From Arabidopsis thaliana (Eukaryota; Streptophyta; Magnoliopsida; Brassicales; Brassicaceae): a stretch of DNA of 64,000 nt. The notes under the pieces were generated by a model. That model worked only from the letters and a program-made list of their open reading frames with translations. It had not been told where the DNA came from and did not search any database. Location: assembly GCF_000001735.4 (NCBI RefSeq), contig NC_003071.7, forward strand, positions 2,367,001 to 2,431,000, written 5' to 3'. Shown here piece by piece: positions 43,661 through 55,665 of this stretch; position 1 is the first letter of the stretch; the number at the start of each line of letters is the position of its first letter. The position numbers and the translations under genes were made by a program.

Positions 43661-44248
43661 AAATTGATTCTTCGACTAAAAGCATTAATCTGCCTAAATT
43701 AACTACGAATCAACCATTACAGTACATTAAAATGTCTTAATAGACCGAGAATACATAGTTACCAACATAATATCCATCAGTTTCAAATACCAATTTCAAA
43801 CCTATCAAATCTAATTGAAATCTACAAAGTACAAACACAACAACACAAGACTAGATGAATTAAGATGTCCAAAGTATAAGAAGAGAATGGTAAAGCTCAA
43901 TTTGAATAACGGAAGAAAAACGACGGCGAGCTTGGTCGATTTGATTCAACGCCGGAGGATTCGACGATGGCTGCAAGTCGTCGATTTCAATTTTGTCGGA
44001 CACGATGAGGGAAGAAATTCTGGAGATTTTTTTATTGGTTAATTTTGTTTTTATTTTATGTATTAAATAAATGGTATTGGTTTGGAGAGTAAACCATAAT
44101 TGGTTTGCTTCGTCCGGTTCGTCGGGTACGGGTAAACAAGGATTTTTAAAATTCATTCAGAGTATAAGAGTATATCAGATTATAAGAAAGTATTTAGACT
44201 CATTTTTGGAGAGTAAGGAGCTTTATAAATCATTGCCCACACACACAA
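43661..44248. other. MULE right margin and upstream region of the defensin-like gene
   Basis: Minus-strand text at 44000-43860 is coding-like but has no recognisable domain; it may be 5' leader of the MULE. The MULE end probably falls near 44050, where GC content drops and the defensin-like promoter begins. A TATA-like TTTATAAAT is at 44221-44229, about 20 bp before the gene. Confidence 0.4.
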
Positions 44249-44656
44249 GTGGAGAAATCAGCTAAGATATTCATTGGTGTTCTACTACTTTCAACGTGTG
44301 AGTTTCAAGACAAATTTTATGTTCCAATTGTATTCCATATTCATCCTTCTCATTATATCATGAGTGTGAATATATAAATCAATTATATGGTTTTTAAAGG
44401 TACATCCATTATGGTACGAATCAGATATGTATCTTGCAAGACTAACTTTGATTGTGTTAACCTCAAATGTCCAACGCCATTTGTAACCCCCAAATGTGTG
44501 AGCGGTGGTTGTGAATGCCCCCTTAAAGAACTCTTGACATTACTGAGTGATACCAATTATGGTGTGGCTGCTTGCATTGACTATTGCAAGGCAAAAGGTG
44601 AAAATGCTTATACATGTATCTTGAACCATTGTTATTGTCGCAAACCTTCCATGTAA
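44249..44656 (+). pseudogene. defensin-like (DEFL) cysteine-rich secreted protein, start codon altered
   Basis: Two exons, 44249-44297 and 44400-44656. Exon 1 encodes a signal peptide, EKSAKIFIGVLLLST, cut by a GTGAGT donor at 44298. This is the usual DEFL layout of signal exon, short intron (102 bp) and mature exon. The codon where ATG is expected is GTG. Exon 2 follows an AAAG acceptor and encodes a mature part with eleven cysteines. CKTNFDC, CVSGGCECPLKE, CIDYCKAKGENAYTC and NHCYC are visible, giving two cysteine clusters. It ends with RKPSM and a stop. DEFL genes encode small secreted peptides with roles in defence or reproduction; no specific role can be assigned. With GTG it may be silent, or translation may begin elsewhere (an in-frame Met within exon 2 would lose the signal peptide). 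Exon 2 is otherwise clean. Confidence 0.7.
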
Positions 44657-46680
44657 TATTATTAAGGTTCTGTATAAGCTTTTTAAATATCTGATTTTTA
44701 TATACTATGAATGTCTTTTGAATATCGATTATATTATTCAATAACAATAGTGTTTATGTTTGAACATTTGACTGATAATAAACCCTAGTTGGTATTTTTT
44801 CGTTCACTAATTTTTCTAAAATGGGACATCTAGCTAATAAACACATGGTGTAGATAAATTTGTTGTTTCATTACTGTAAACAAATTGGCATATACAATGT
44901 GTGTCTAATTAGCAGATAAACAAAACGTTGTATGCAACCACTCAGATGAAAAATAAGAATATATACTCTTAACTAGATATAAGGAAATCTAAGAGTTTCA
45001 CACAAATTTGTAAAACGCATTACTGAAACTTTGAAACTCAACAGAATCACACATACAAAAGCATATAGATCTAAAAGATAATGAGTCCCGAAACAACGAC
45101 TATGTCAAACATAATTCATCAAACTATGTATTAATCCAAAAATTCAAAACCAAACACATAATTACTAATATGAATCAAAGACCTATATGATCAGACTTAG
45201 TAAATCGATTTGCCACTAAGATTAAGAGTTTTAAAACACAGAAAATTGAAATCTTTAAACAAGTTACACGAATTTAAAGAACTCATGAAATCTACATGCA
45301 AACACTTAACGTCGACTTGTAAATTGTTAGAAATTGAGAAAACAATAAGATTTTCTTTCAAATAACTTACCAAATCTACATGCAAATTGAAATTGAGACT
45401 TGCAAATTAGACAAAATAGAGAGAACTAATAGATTAACCTGCTGAAAGTTCAATCAATCGATAGAATACGCAGAAATAATTTCAATCATACAAGAGGGTA
45501 AACTAGATGAAAAGAGAGATAAGAAAGACAAACCAATATGAAGCTTCTAGGAGGAAGAACAACAACAACAAACACAGAGACAACAACAATAATCGATTTT
45601 ATTAACTCGATCAAATAGGATATCTGCGAGAGATTGAGGATAAATTAGGGTTTAAATTTTGAAAATCGATCAAATAGGATATCTGCGAGAGATTTAGATT
45701 TAGGCTGACAGAAAATCGGAGAGGTTTGGGGTTTTTTCGGGTTGAGGTCACCGGAAAGGAAAAAAAAAATACTTCTCTTTTACTAGGTTGTGTGAAAGAA
45801 TAATTCATTTGGAGGATTTGAGATTTTTTTAATTTCTATTTGAATTTCGTAAATAAATTAGGAAATTTTAATTTTTATTAATTATACATGAAACTGAGGA
45901 TAAATTAGGGTTTAAATTTTGAAAAACACATGTTTGACCAATCTACTAAAATAAGGAATAGATGGGCAAATTTTATTGTAGATATCCTTTTTCCAATTTT
46001 TCCAAAAATCAATTCTGCAAGAAAGTATTCATGGCTTACTTTTTTAAACAGTCTAACCAAGATCCATCAATAACTAGTTCAAAGTCAATCCGATAAAATA
46101 AATTCCCTCATATGTTGAAGTAATAAGAGCATTGTATAACAGCGAAAAAACTGACTTACTACATGATATAATTTACGCAGATCATTTTGTCTGCCCGTTG
46201 GATGGATCAAAGAAATCATAAATATTGCTAAGATAACTAAGAGATTTATAAATTAAAGTAACATATTATCTTGAGAATATATTACTTCCTCGGTTTCAAA
46301 ATATAGAATGCACACATTTTAAGAATATATATATATATATTACTTCCTCGGTTTGAGGCAAGTCTAATTTGTAACAAATCATTGGATTTACTATTTTAGC
46401 GATTTATTGTATATAGCAACATTTAAATGTATCTGAATTTTCATCTAAAACCAACTATGAAGAACTTTTTTTAAGTACATGCATGCATTCATTCTTAAAA
46501 ACATTTTAATTCCAAAAAAGAAATGCATGATTCCAAAAAAGAAACATGTAAGAATGAATAATGTTTCTTTATATTTAATGAAATACCATTCATTCATTCA
46601 TATTTTGAAAATGAATTTCTAATTAAAAATAGTCATTTAATGGTTGGCATGAGTTAATAATGAATTTTGTAATCTATAAC
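44657..46680. other. AT-rich intergenic region with minor repeats
   Basis: No gene recognised. A block of about 30 bp (GAGGATAAATTAGGGTTTAA) occurs at 45637 and 45896, and GATCAAATAGGATATCTGCG at 45609 and 45669. ATTACTTCCTCGGTTT occurs twice (46281, 46339), 58 bp apart. The latter resembles the terminus of Tc1/mariner-type plant MITEs, but no full element was delimited. Confidence 0.5.
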
Positions 46681-47601
46681 GGGGGAAAACCCGAAAAAAC
46701 AACCGTCTAATTTTAATGTGTCCATTTAATACCTACATTATTAAATTTGCCCAAAAAAATCTAAGTTGATTTTTATGTCTTTTAAAATTCTTCATTTTTT
46801 AATTTTTTGGCAAAATCAGTTATCCGAGTTAACGACTGTTAACAGTGGTAACGGAATCGCTAAAACTTACTCCTATTTTCGTAGTAAGGTGGTTGTGAGA
46901 GAGTTTAATACCCATCTGAACACAGGTTCGACTATCATATTCGACCATTTTTTGGACTTTTTTTTAGTCCCACACCTAATTTCCAGCGACTATAGCCACT
47001 GTCGGAGCGGAAGGAATGTCGACCACCGTGTTTCACTGAAAGATCACTTCTTGCAAGTAAGACCAAAAAAAATCAGAAAATGAGATCTGGAAAAGAATTT
47101 AAGAAAAGAGGAGAGAGAGATTTTGCTAAAAGAGTTCTCTGCTCCCTTTAGATCAGAATTAATTAACGTACCAAGAGAATTGTTAAACAAAAATAGTTTC
47201 GCCGGCGTTGAAAGAACGATGGTCTAGAGAGAGAGAGAGAGAATTAAAAAAAGGTAGAGGATAGATTTGAACTCATGTTTAAGTGGATATCAAACTCTCA
47301 CATAACCACCTGACTACGATAATATTTTCATAACTATTAGAAAAGAAATTGTATATAAACACCATAGGGTTAAGTTTTAACTGCAATTAGCATTCCGTTA
47401 TCATTGTTAACGGTCGTTAATTCGGATAACTGATTTTGCCAAAATTTAAAAAATAAATGAAGGTTTTTTAAAGACAAAAAAGTTAATTTAGGTATTTTCA
47501 GGAAAATTTAATAATGTAGGTATTAAAGGGACAAAACATGTTAAAAAAAAGTATTAAACGGACAAATTAAAATAAGACGGTGGTCTTTTTGGTTTTTTTC
47601 T
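46681..47601. mobile_element. foldback/MULE-like MITE with 11-bp target duplication
   Basis: Flanked by TAATCTATAAC at 46670-46680 and 47602-47612. Long inverted arms: CAACCGTCTAATTTTAATGT at the left matches the reverse complement of ACGGTGGTC text at the right. GGCAAAATCAGTTATCCGAG and GTTAACAGTGGTAACGGAAT are shared too, and similarity extends to about 46935 and 47265. The middle has GTCGACCACCGTG text and a (GA)n run at 47224-47243, with no coding capacity. The target duplication is longer than the MULE norm of 9 bp, which may include chance matches. Confidence 0.8.
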
Positions 47602-47612
47602 TAATCTATAAC

Positions 47613-47848
47613 TAACTACACAATTCGGTGTTTTTATTTTCTCTAGTAATTTTAAAATTTAAAATGCAATAATAGCATATATTAATAAAAATTTCAACAA
47701 GATTACTTACAATTAAATGAAAAAAATATTATTATAAATTTAAAAGAAAAGAATCACGTTTTTCAACCGGTTAATCAGGCTATGATTTGATAATACGATG
47801 ACAAAAAAAACAAATCACGTAGGAATCAATGATTCCACCTCTTGTATT
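47613..47848. other. AT-rich spacer
   Basis: Nothing recognised between the MITE and the LTR of element G; mostly A and T. Confidence 0.5.
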
Positions 47849-48125
47849 TGATGTAGGAGAGATTAGCAGTTTTACATTTCTTTTCATATTTCCTTATTTT
47901 AAGTTTTCTATGTTACTTAGAGTTTTCTGTTTTATGTTTTGGTTTCTTTAGAGAGAGACCCTAAGTTGTTTGCTGGACATGTTTTTCATTCGAATTAATA
48001 AAAGCAGAGAGTTTTTCTCTAATTTGATGGATTTCCAGAGTTTCAACCCTTCAAGTTCGACGCTTGCAAACTTATTCCTACTTAGGCATAGTGCTTGCTA
48101 TTCCTAGAGGTTCCGACTGCGTCAA
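47849..48125 (+). repeat. element G 5' LTR
   Basis: About 277 bp, TGATGTAGGAGAG to GACTGCGTCA. It lacks the TATATATA box that the 3' LTR has (TTTCTTTAGAGAGAGACCC here). Confidence 0.85.
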
Positions 48126-48126
48126 G

Positions 48127-48142
48127 TGGTATCAGAGCAGGC
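48127..48142 (+). other. primer binding site, element G
   Basis: TGGTATCAGAGCAGGC, complementary to the 3' end of initiator tRNA-Met. Confidence 0.9.
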
Positions 48143-48159
48143 TTTCTCCTGTCTCAGCT

Positions 48160-49245
48160 ATGGCAGATGAATCATTGACGAAAGCAGACCTTCAGGGCTT
48201 TACCGAGGTTGTTACCTCGGCTCTGACTGCAATGACCAATCAGATGGCTTTGACAACTGAGCTCAAAAACGTCAACAACAATAATAATCAGCAAAACGGC
48301 AGAGAAGAAGAGCAAATAGATCCTAACGAGAATCAACGCAGAGGCAGAGAAAGAGACCCAATTATGGTAACAAAAATCAGCATAGAAACCGGGGAAAAGA
48401 AATCCCAAGAGTGGATAACCGTGTTATTATCAATGAAAATTCAAGTTCTGTTGAAGAGGAATTTGTGGAGGAAGAAGTTGAGGAAAGGAATCAACAAAAT
48501 AGTCATGATTACCGTGTAAAGGTTGACATTCCATTGTTCTATAGTACTATTGGAGTTGAGGATTTTCTAGATTGGCAAATCAGCGTTGATAGGTTCTTTG
48601 AGGTTATGGGTATCCCTGAAAAGAAGCAAGTTAAGATGGTAGCAATCAGATTAGAGAGTATTGCTGCTGTGTGGTGGGATACACTTGTTGTTCAAAGACA
48701 AAGACAAAGAAATGGGGCAGTGAGAACATGGAGGTGAATGAAACAGCTCATGAGGGAAAGGTTATTGTCGGAGGACTATGAACAGATTCTCTATAAGATG
48801 TATATTGAATGTGTATATTGGAGTTCCTTCGATTTTCTGAGCGTAATGTTCTAAGAGAGACAGAAAATCAGAAAGTAGCAAGGTACATCAGTGGATTAAA
48901 GAGAAGATGGGTCTTCAAACTGTTTGGATTGTGCAAGAAGCTTCTAGTCTAGCTTTGAAACCTGAGTTAATGGAAAAATCTGCCTGTAATTTTACTCCGT
49001 TTAGAAGATACTCACCCCAAAATAATTCAGAAGTAACAGAAGATAAGGAGAAGACTGTATTGACAAGAGATGCTAACATTGGTAACAGAGGAGCTAGTAA
49101 TATTAACAATGGTTCTAATAATGCTGAGAAGAATAAAACACAATCCAGAAGCAAACTAACCCTTATGCGAGACCATCCATCGACAAGTGTTTCCGCTGTC
49201 AAGGACAAGATCACAGATCGAGTGTTTGTCCTAGTAGGAGAACTG
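48160..49245 (+). pseudogene. element G gag with zinc knuckle (frameshifted)
   Basis: Starts MADESLTKADLQGFTEVVTS at 48160. The gag core DFLDWQISVDRFFEVMGIPE is in a second frame (48411-48737). A stop after VRTWR interrupts it, and the region to 49000 is badly damaged. A complete CCHC zinc knuckle, CFRCQGQDHRSSVC, lies at 49188-49229. The acidic linker LEEEEELEEEDEYAEVEFAE follows. This is standard for Ty3/gypsy gag. Confidence 0.85.
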
Positions 49246-51613
49246 TAGCTTTTCTAGAGGAAGAAGAAGAACTTGAAGAAGAGGATGAGTATGCAGAGGT
49301 TGAATTTGCTGAAGAAGAGTCGAATGAGATGATAAATCTTGTACTTCAAAGGATCTTATTATCATCTAAGGAAGAAGGACAGCGAAGGAATTTGTTTAGA
49401 ACACGATGTTCTATTAACGACAAAGTGTGTAACTTGATTGTGGATATTGGTAGCAGTGAAAACTTAGTTTCTCAGAAACTGGTTGAATACTTGAAGTTAC
49501 CAACAACGTTACATCAAAAGCCATATTCCTTAGGATGGGTAAGCAAAGGCTCTCAATTTTGTGTATCACTGTCTTGTAGGGTTCCAATCTCCATTGGTAA
49601 GCATTACAAAGAAGAGGTTCTTTGTGATGTTCTCAACATGGATGTTTGTCACATCATACTTGGTCGTTCTTGGCAATACGATAATGATATTACGTATCGA
49701 GGAAAGGACAACGTGTTAATGTTTACATGGAATGGACATAAGATCGTTATGGCTCCTGTTTCACACTTTGATCAGAATCTAGTGAAGAAAAATTCTAATT
49801 TCTTGGTTGTGACACAAAGTGAAAAAGAGCTTGATGAAGCAATTAAAGAAATTGAATGTATATGTCCTGTAGTGATTAAAGGGTTGATGAGTGCTGAAAA
49901 AAAGACAAATCGATTCAGACAAAAGTACTAGAACTTTTAAAAGATTTCAAGGAAGTGATTGCAGATGAGCTACCACAGGAATTGCCTCCTATGCGCATTA
50001 TTCAACATCAGATTGATCTTCTCCCAGGATCAAGCTTACTGAATCTTCCCCATTACCGTATGAGTCCTAAGGAAAATGAGATATTGAGGGAAAAGATTGA
50101 AGATCTGCTGAGGAAAGGGTTCATTCGTGAGAGTATGTCCTTGCGTAGTACCAGTCCTTCTTGTTCCTAAGAAAGGTAACCAATGGCGGATGTGTGTCGG
50201 TAGTAGAGCCATAAACAAGATAACTATCAAGTACCGGTTCCCAATTCCTCAACTGGACGACATGCTTGACGAGTTAAGTGGTTCTAAGGTCTTTTCCAAG
50301 ATAGATCTTCGCAGTGGATACCATCAGATACGAATTAGACCTGGGGATGAATGGAAGACAGATTTCAAGAGCAAAGATGGACTGTACGAGTGGCAGGTAA
50401 TGCCCTTTGGGATGTCAAACGCCCCTAGTACCTTCATGCGACTTATGAATCAAATTCTTCGTCCGTTTACGGGTTCTTTTGTGGTGGTTTATTTTGATGA
50501 TATTCTGATTTATAGTAAAACCAAAGAAGAATATTTGGAGCATGTGAGACAAGTGTTGCAAGTTTTAGAAGAGAATAAATTGTACATCAATATGAAAAGT
50601 GTACATTTATCACCAATAAGTTGTTATTTTTGGGTTTTATTGTCGGAGAAGAAGGAATTCATGTTGACGAAGATAAAGTGAAAGCAATTAGGGATTGGCC
50701 TGCCCCAAATTAGTCAGTGAGGTACGCAACTTTCATGGTCTTGCTACCTTCTATAGGAGATTTATAAGAGAATTTAGTAATATTACTTTTCCTATTACTG
50801 AGTGTTTGAAAAAAGGAAAGTTTCATTGGGGTATCGAGCAAGAGAAAAGTTTTGATTTAATTAAGGAGAAGCTTTGTACCGCACCAGTTCTAGCATTACC
50901 TGATTTTGATAAAGTGTTCCAAGTTAAATGTGATGCTAGTGGTGTGGGAGTAGGGGCTGTCCTGTCCCAAGAAAAACGACCAGTGGCTCTCTTCAGCGAG
51001 AAATTGAGTGAAGCTCAACATAAATAGAGCACCTATGATCAAGAATTGTATGCGGTATTTTGACCTCTAAGGAAGTGGGAGCATTATTTAATTGAGAGAG
51101 AGTTCATTTTGTTAACTAACCACCAAGCTTTGAAGTTTCTTCACACCCAAAAGGTGATAAACAAAATGCACGCTCGTTGGGTTAGTTTTCTGCAGAAATT
51201 CTCTTTTATAATCCAGCATAAGTTAAGCGCGCTTAATAAGGTGGCAGATGCATTGAGTAAGAGAGCGTCATTGCTACTTACTTTAGCATAAGAGATTATA
51301 GCTTTGAGTTTAAGAAGGATTTGTATGAAAATGATGTTGAATTCAAGGAACTTTGGGCTAAGTGCGACGAGAAGCATCCTTCTGCAGATTTTCATGTCCG
51401 AGAAGGCTACTTATTCAAAGGAGATCGATTGTGCATCCCTTGCTCATCGCTAAGAGAGACGTTGATCCCAGATTAGCATGGGGTGGTCTTAGTGGGCATT
51501 TGGGTAAAGACAAGACCATTGCTAGTCTGGAAGGGAGATATTTTTGGCCACATTTGAGAAGAGATGCTGGAACTATTGTCAGAAGGTGTTATACATGTCA
51601 GGTATCAAAAGGT
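49246..51613 (+). pseudogene. element G pol: protease, RT, RNase H, integrase zinc finger
   Basis: Protease: NLIVDIGSSENLVS near 49430-49475, with a DIG variant of the D-S/T-G site. RT begins near 49955. Its blocks are [35 protein letters not shown] and [11 protein letters not shown], and the catalytic [11 protein letters not shown] (about 50488-50520) is intact. RNase H includes [20 protein letters not shown] and [18 protein letters not shown]. The integrase HHCC region, [19 protein letters not shown] to [11 protein letters not shown], ends at 51613. Frames change at 49931, near 50150, near 50600 and near 50690, and stops lie in RNase H (51027, 51060). Confidence 0.88.
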
Positions 51614-52128
51614 TGTTGGAGCTGGATTTCCCTCCAGGAATCCACCTGCGAAAATACCAGGCCAGGCCACTAAGCCCAACAAGCCCACCTGTAGAGAACC
51701 TGCGCAGCTCTGGAGCCCATGTACGGATTAGGTATTTGGGCCTGATAAGCCCGCTTACCTAATGAAGGGAGATAAGCGAATAACAACCTAGGAACTGACA
51801 AGGAGATATTCGCGGAGCGGACATGATATCTCAGAACTGACCTGCCGAATATCCAGGAAAATCCCTGCGGATCTCGGATGGAGCTACCCACGTGCGTAGA
51901 GCTATATAAGGAAGCAAGGACGACTTGGAAGACATATACATTCAGCTTAACACTAACACCTATACTTTTACACTTGTAATCTCATTCTACATTGTAAAAG
52001 TTCTACTATCATCAATACAAAAGTCCATTCGTTCTTAGCAATATAAATCTCAAAGTTCTTGTGTAGATCTAGCCCTCCTTTCTTATAAATCTATTTACAA
52101 ATCTCTAGTGTGGATTTCAGAACCCACA
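51614..52128 (+). repeat. element E 5' LTR
   Basis: 515 bp, TGTTGGAGCTGG to CAGAACCCACA. Differs from the 3' LTR at scattered positions and by a few small indels. Confidence 0.9.
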
Positions 52129-52129
52129 T

Positions 52130-52148
52130 TTGGCGCCGTCTTTGGGGA
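52130..52148 (+). other. primer binding site, element E
   Basis: TGGCGCCGTCTTTGGGGAC, adjacent to the LTR end; related to the tRNA-Asp-type sites but with CTTT in place of TGCC. Confidence 0.7.
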
Positions 52149-52316
52149 CGGAAATAGATCCTTCCAACACCAAAACTAATAAATCAATTGTGACAACGAT
52201 CATGGATCCCAGTTCATCCACTTTAACGAGATCTAACGTACCTGCTTAGATCCCAAATGATAATGTCACGGACGGGCACCTCCCAACGGATCTCCCTTTT
52301 TAAATTCAGGCCGATG

Positions 52317-55146
52317 CTATCCATGACACTCCTTCGACCCCCCGGCCGGCGTGGCAAAGACAGTACCAGGATCCTCCTCGAGACCTCGCGGAAACGTATC
52401 TTTGTTGCTCCCGAACTCGTCCAAACCAATCGGCGTTCCCTGCTCATCGACATTCATCGGACGCACCACTAACATCTCCGACACTTCCGGGATATCCAGC
52501 TTGCTCAAAGTGAAGTCCGACACCTCCTTTAATGTGCACCTCGCCTCCACATCATCTATCTCCGCTTGAAACCGAGGTTTCTCTACGGTTAGGTCGACAG
52601 CAGCCTTCACGATTTGATCGATCAAAGCCAAGTTTGACTCCACCTCGGCTGCTTGACTTTCCAGCACGGTGAACTCTTTCTTGGCGACCCACTTATCCTT
52701 GATCCCACTTAGCAACTTCGAATACGAGGCAGCCAGTTCAACCTTAGCATCGTGAACCGCCTTGTTCACTCCCTGCGCAATCGAAGTGAGGTCCAACACC
52801 CTTTTAGAGAGCTCGTCCTTCTTTTCATTCAAGCGATGAATCTGGTTCCTCGCCATCTGCTTATCTGCTTCCAACCCTCTGAACTCCTGCTCCATGATCT
52901 TGATCTTCTCGGCATAACCTTTCTCAAGATCTTTCGAGGTGGACAGCTCCATCTTCAACCTGTCGAGCTACGCCTGGAAACGTAGCCAGGTCAGAATCAT
53001 CACATCATCAATAAAAAATATACAATAAAATAATAACCGAAGCATACCTGGAACGATGCCTCGCGCTCCTGACCTGACTTCACGCTCGCTATCAACTCCT
53101 AGATGAGGATCTTCCCTTCTTCGAGCTCGCTCGCCGAAGGATCCTTGCTTAGACGTTGCTCGTAGAGAGCAACCAACTTGTTTATAGCAGCAATCGCCTG
53201 CCGAAAAAAAACAGAAATTAAAACTGGCATAAAAATAGAAGGAGACAGTAATCGATTATGACATGGCCCTCCTTCGCCATCATGTCAGCATAAGCCGCCG
53301 CCTAGGCCATGTTCTTCACACCGGGAACCTGACAGTTCCTCCCTTTGATGTGTCGGAGCAGGTTCGCCAACCCAGCCTTGTCCTCGATGATCGGATGATC
53401 ACGATCGTGAGTGTAAGACCAATGGAAAGGCCTGTTTCCTGCAGATCCTCCACCTAAATTGGACGTCTGCCTCACCTCCTGAGACCGGTTCGGACCTTGA
53501 GAGGAAGACCTACCCCTACCTCTTGATCCTCGGCCTCTGCCTTGGGACCTTCCCGATGATCGCCTGTCTACGGACACAGCAGCCTCCGGGTTAGCAGCCA
53601 AGGGTTTCACCCTCTCTTCTCTTGAAGGGGCGACCTCCTGATCAATCACGATCAGCTCAGCTGTCAGGCGCACCACCGGCAGGAGCCGAGCTCTCTTTGA
53701 AGAAGACGGTGCACCGTAAGCCCTAACAGCTTCAGACGGCTCAGAGACCTAAGCGGCCAGCTAATTGCTATTTGCCCGACCCGCCGCAAGAGAGGTCTGG
53801 CGTTAGCCGCAGGAAGTGAAGGATGAGACGTTGAGGCTTGAGTGTGTGAGGCAGCAAGGCTGGTTCGAGCTGCGGCCACCACGGCCGACAGGTCACCAGC
53901 ACGAGCAGAGGTCCCGCATTGGCTCGTTGAACATGAAGACTTGGTCACCTCATTCTTCTTCTGGAAATAAGCGGAAGGTCTGAAGTAGAGCTGGAATCGG
54001 GAGGAACTAAACAGATGAAGTGTAGTGTTTGTTACTTAGTAACTCGATTGTGTAGCTAGCGCAATGGCCTATATGTAAAAATAAAAACAACAAGTGAAAC
54101 TCATACCTATAGGCGGATCTGCGACATGGTTCGGTTGGACCTGTGGGACCTCTTCGAGTGGATCCGGCTGCGCTGCTGGAAGGGCAATCACTGGATCCGC
54201 TGGATCTATGGGGAGAGCAGTTACGTTGCGATCCCTATTGAAGGTGGCCAGTCGGTTTGACAACTTCGAAGAAGGGTCAACAGATAGAGTTTCGTCTCGA
54301 AAAAAGTGATTTCTTTGGTTCTTGCTGCAAAATAATCCCAAGAAGAGCGATATTAGTAGCAACACTAATGTTCAACAAAAACCAATCTACACACAACTAA
54401 AACAATAAAGTCAAAACGATAGATTTCCATCTGACCCAGGTTAGAGGACCAGGTCCTCGTTATCCTTGCTGGGTCAAAATCGCCGACCGAATGATGTCCA
54501 CCTTGAAGAAGAAGTATTTGGCTCGCTAATTTGTATCCCGACAGGCCTTCAGACCACCTAGGATCAGAGATCCAAGACGAACACTTATGTAGTACGTCCC
54601 TTGGTCGCTCCTGGCGTTGGTCTTGACCTGACAAAGCTGCAGCAGGTCGTGGCAGCCGAATTCTCTGTTCACCTCTCAGGCCTGGATAAATAACACCAGC
54701 ACGTGGCGGACGAAATTTGGACACATTTGAGGAAAGGCGAAGTCGAGGCAGTAGAGCATCTCGAGGATGCACGCCTGAATCGGGTAAAACAGCCCACATT
54801 TCTCGAAGAAATTGGCGTAAGCACAACCCCACCCCTCCGGCACGTTCTTGGGTAACAGCGGCGACCTTGGGAGTATCATAGTCACCCCCGCCGGAATCTA
54901 GCACCTCCTCTGGAGGTCGACCAAATCATTGTTCGTCATCGGCAAGCTCCCCTTTTGCTTGGGAGCTTTCTTCTTCTTAGGCTTGTCGACTCTGGTCGAT
55001 GGCCTTCGGATAGGACCCATTCCGCCTAGGGTTATGACGCGCCTGGGTTCCTGCCGCGAGGACGCCGCCGACCTCATCTTTGACGAACTATCGTCGTCGC
55101 CATAGCTGTGATTGCTCTTGTTCTGGGAATCGTCTAAGTCACTCAT
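52317..55146 (-). pseudogene. antisense multi-exon gene in element E, unknown function
   Basis: From 55146 it reads MSDLDDSQNKSNHSYGDDDS, then a Lys-rich PKKKKAPKQKGSLPMTNNDL, and near 54885 a domain with SPLLPKNVPEGWGCAYANFF and FPQMCPNFVRHVLVLFIQA. This block is typical of a plant transposon-associated protein found in many Brassicaceae annotations. A Ser/Pro linker follows, then an Arg-Gly-rich stretch, SQGRGRGSRGRGRSSSQG (about 53555-53500). The C-terminus is a long coiled coil, MKMELSTSKDLEKGYAEKIK through VHDAKVELAASYSKLL, ending near 52317 (213 codons open). Splice-like breaks at about 53020-53040, 53210 and 53965-54070 suggest introns. Stops are present, for example at 54898 and 54675. 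The RG-rich linker is compatible with RNA binding, but the function is unknown. Confidence 0.6.
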
Positions 55147-55665
55147 CTCTTGATTTTGAAGAAGAGAGACGATCGATATGAAGGAAAGAAGAGAGAAAGC
55201 AGAGAAAGTACGAAGGAGATAGCGGAAGAAAAGTTAGAGTTTCTATCTCTAAAAACAAAAGTTAAAGGCAGTAAATAGTTGAGAAGGAGAGAAGTTACCT
55301 TGGGAGTCGTGTGAGTTGACGTGAAATCGAGTGGAGATGTGGGAAGTTATTTAAAGAAGCCATCATCACCACGATTTTTGAGATTGTAGAGATCTCTTCC
55401 CCGCGCCTGATCTGAGCCGTTAGATGCGGTGCGCTGAAGAGACGCGTCATCTCGACCGTCCACGTCACCCGCGATTTACCTCGCGTATCTACTCGATATC
55501 TTTCGGTTTAAGAATCTAAGATTATACCGTTTTCATTGAGTTTATCCTCAGAACCGATTGATCTTATCGTATCTACTACCTTATCTACAATATTTTCGCA
55601 ATCTTACTTGGCTTAGGTGTCCGTTCATCGAGTTCGCCTACTTACTCAATGGGCTGGATGGCAAA

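Larger units (their letters stand above)
6300..44050. mobile_element. VANDAL-type Mutator-like element, split by nested LTR elements
   Basis: Three gene remnants make up one MULE: a DUF1985 (VANC-like) gene on the plus strand, and a GRF zinc-finger gene and a MURA/VANA-like transposase on the minus strand. The transposase N-terminal exon is at 43163-43495 and its remainder at 20084-22183, so element A (22184-43162) lies within it. The DUF1985 gene exon 1 is at 6778-6915 and exon 2 at 15842, so element D lies in its first intron. Taking out D and A leaves about 8-9 kb, a plausible VANDAL size. VANDALs are non-TIR MULEs, and I could not fix either terminus or a 9-bp duplication. The outer limits given here are approximate. 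Confidence 0.75.

Noticed and set aside
6350-44150. Terminal inverted repeats of the large MULE
   Set aside because: Both margins have ACCC/AACC-rich text, but no convincing inverted match or 9-bp duplication was found; VANDALs often lack TIRs.
45611-45808. Minus-strand 65-codon frame near the duplicated blocks
   Set aside because: It spans a direct duplication of noncoding text and has no family features.
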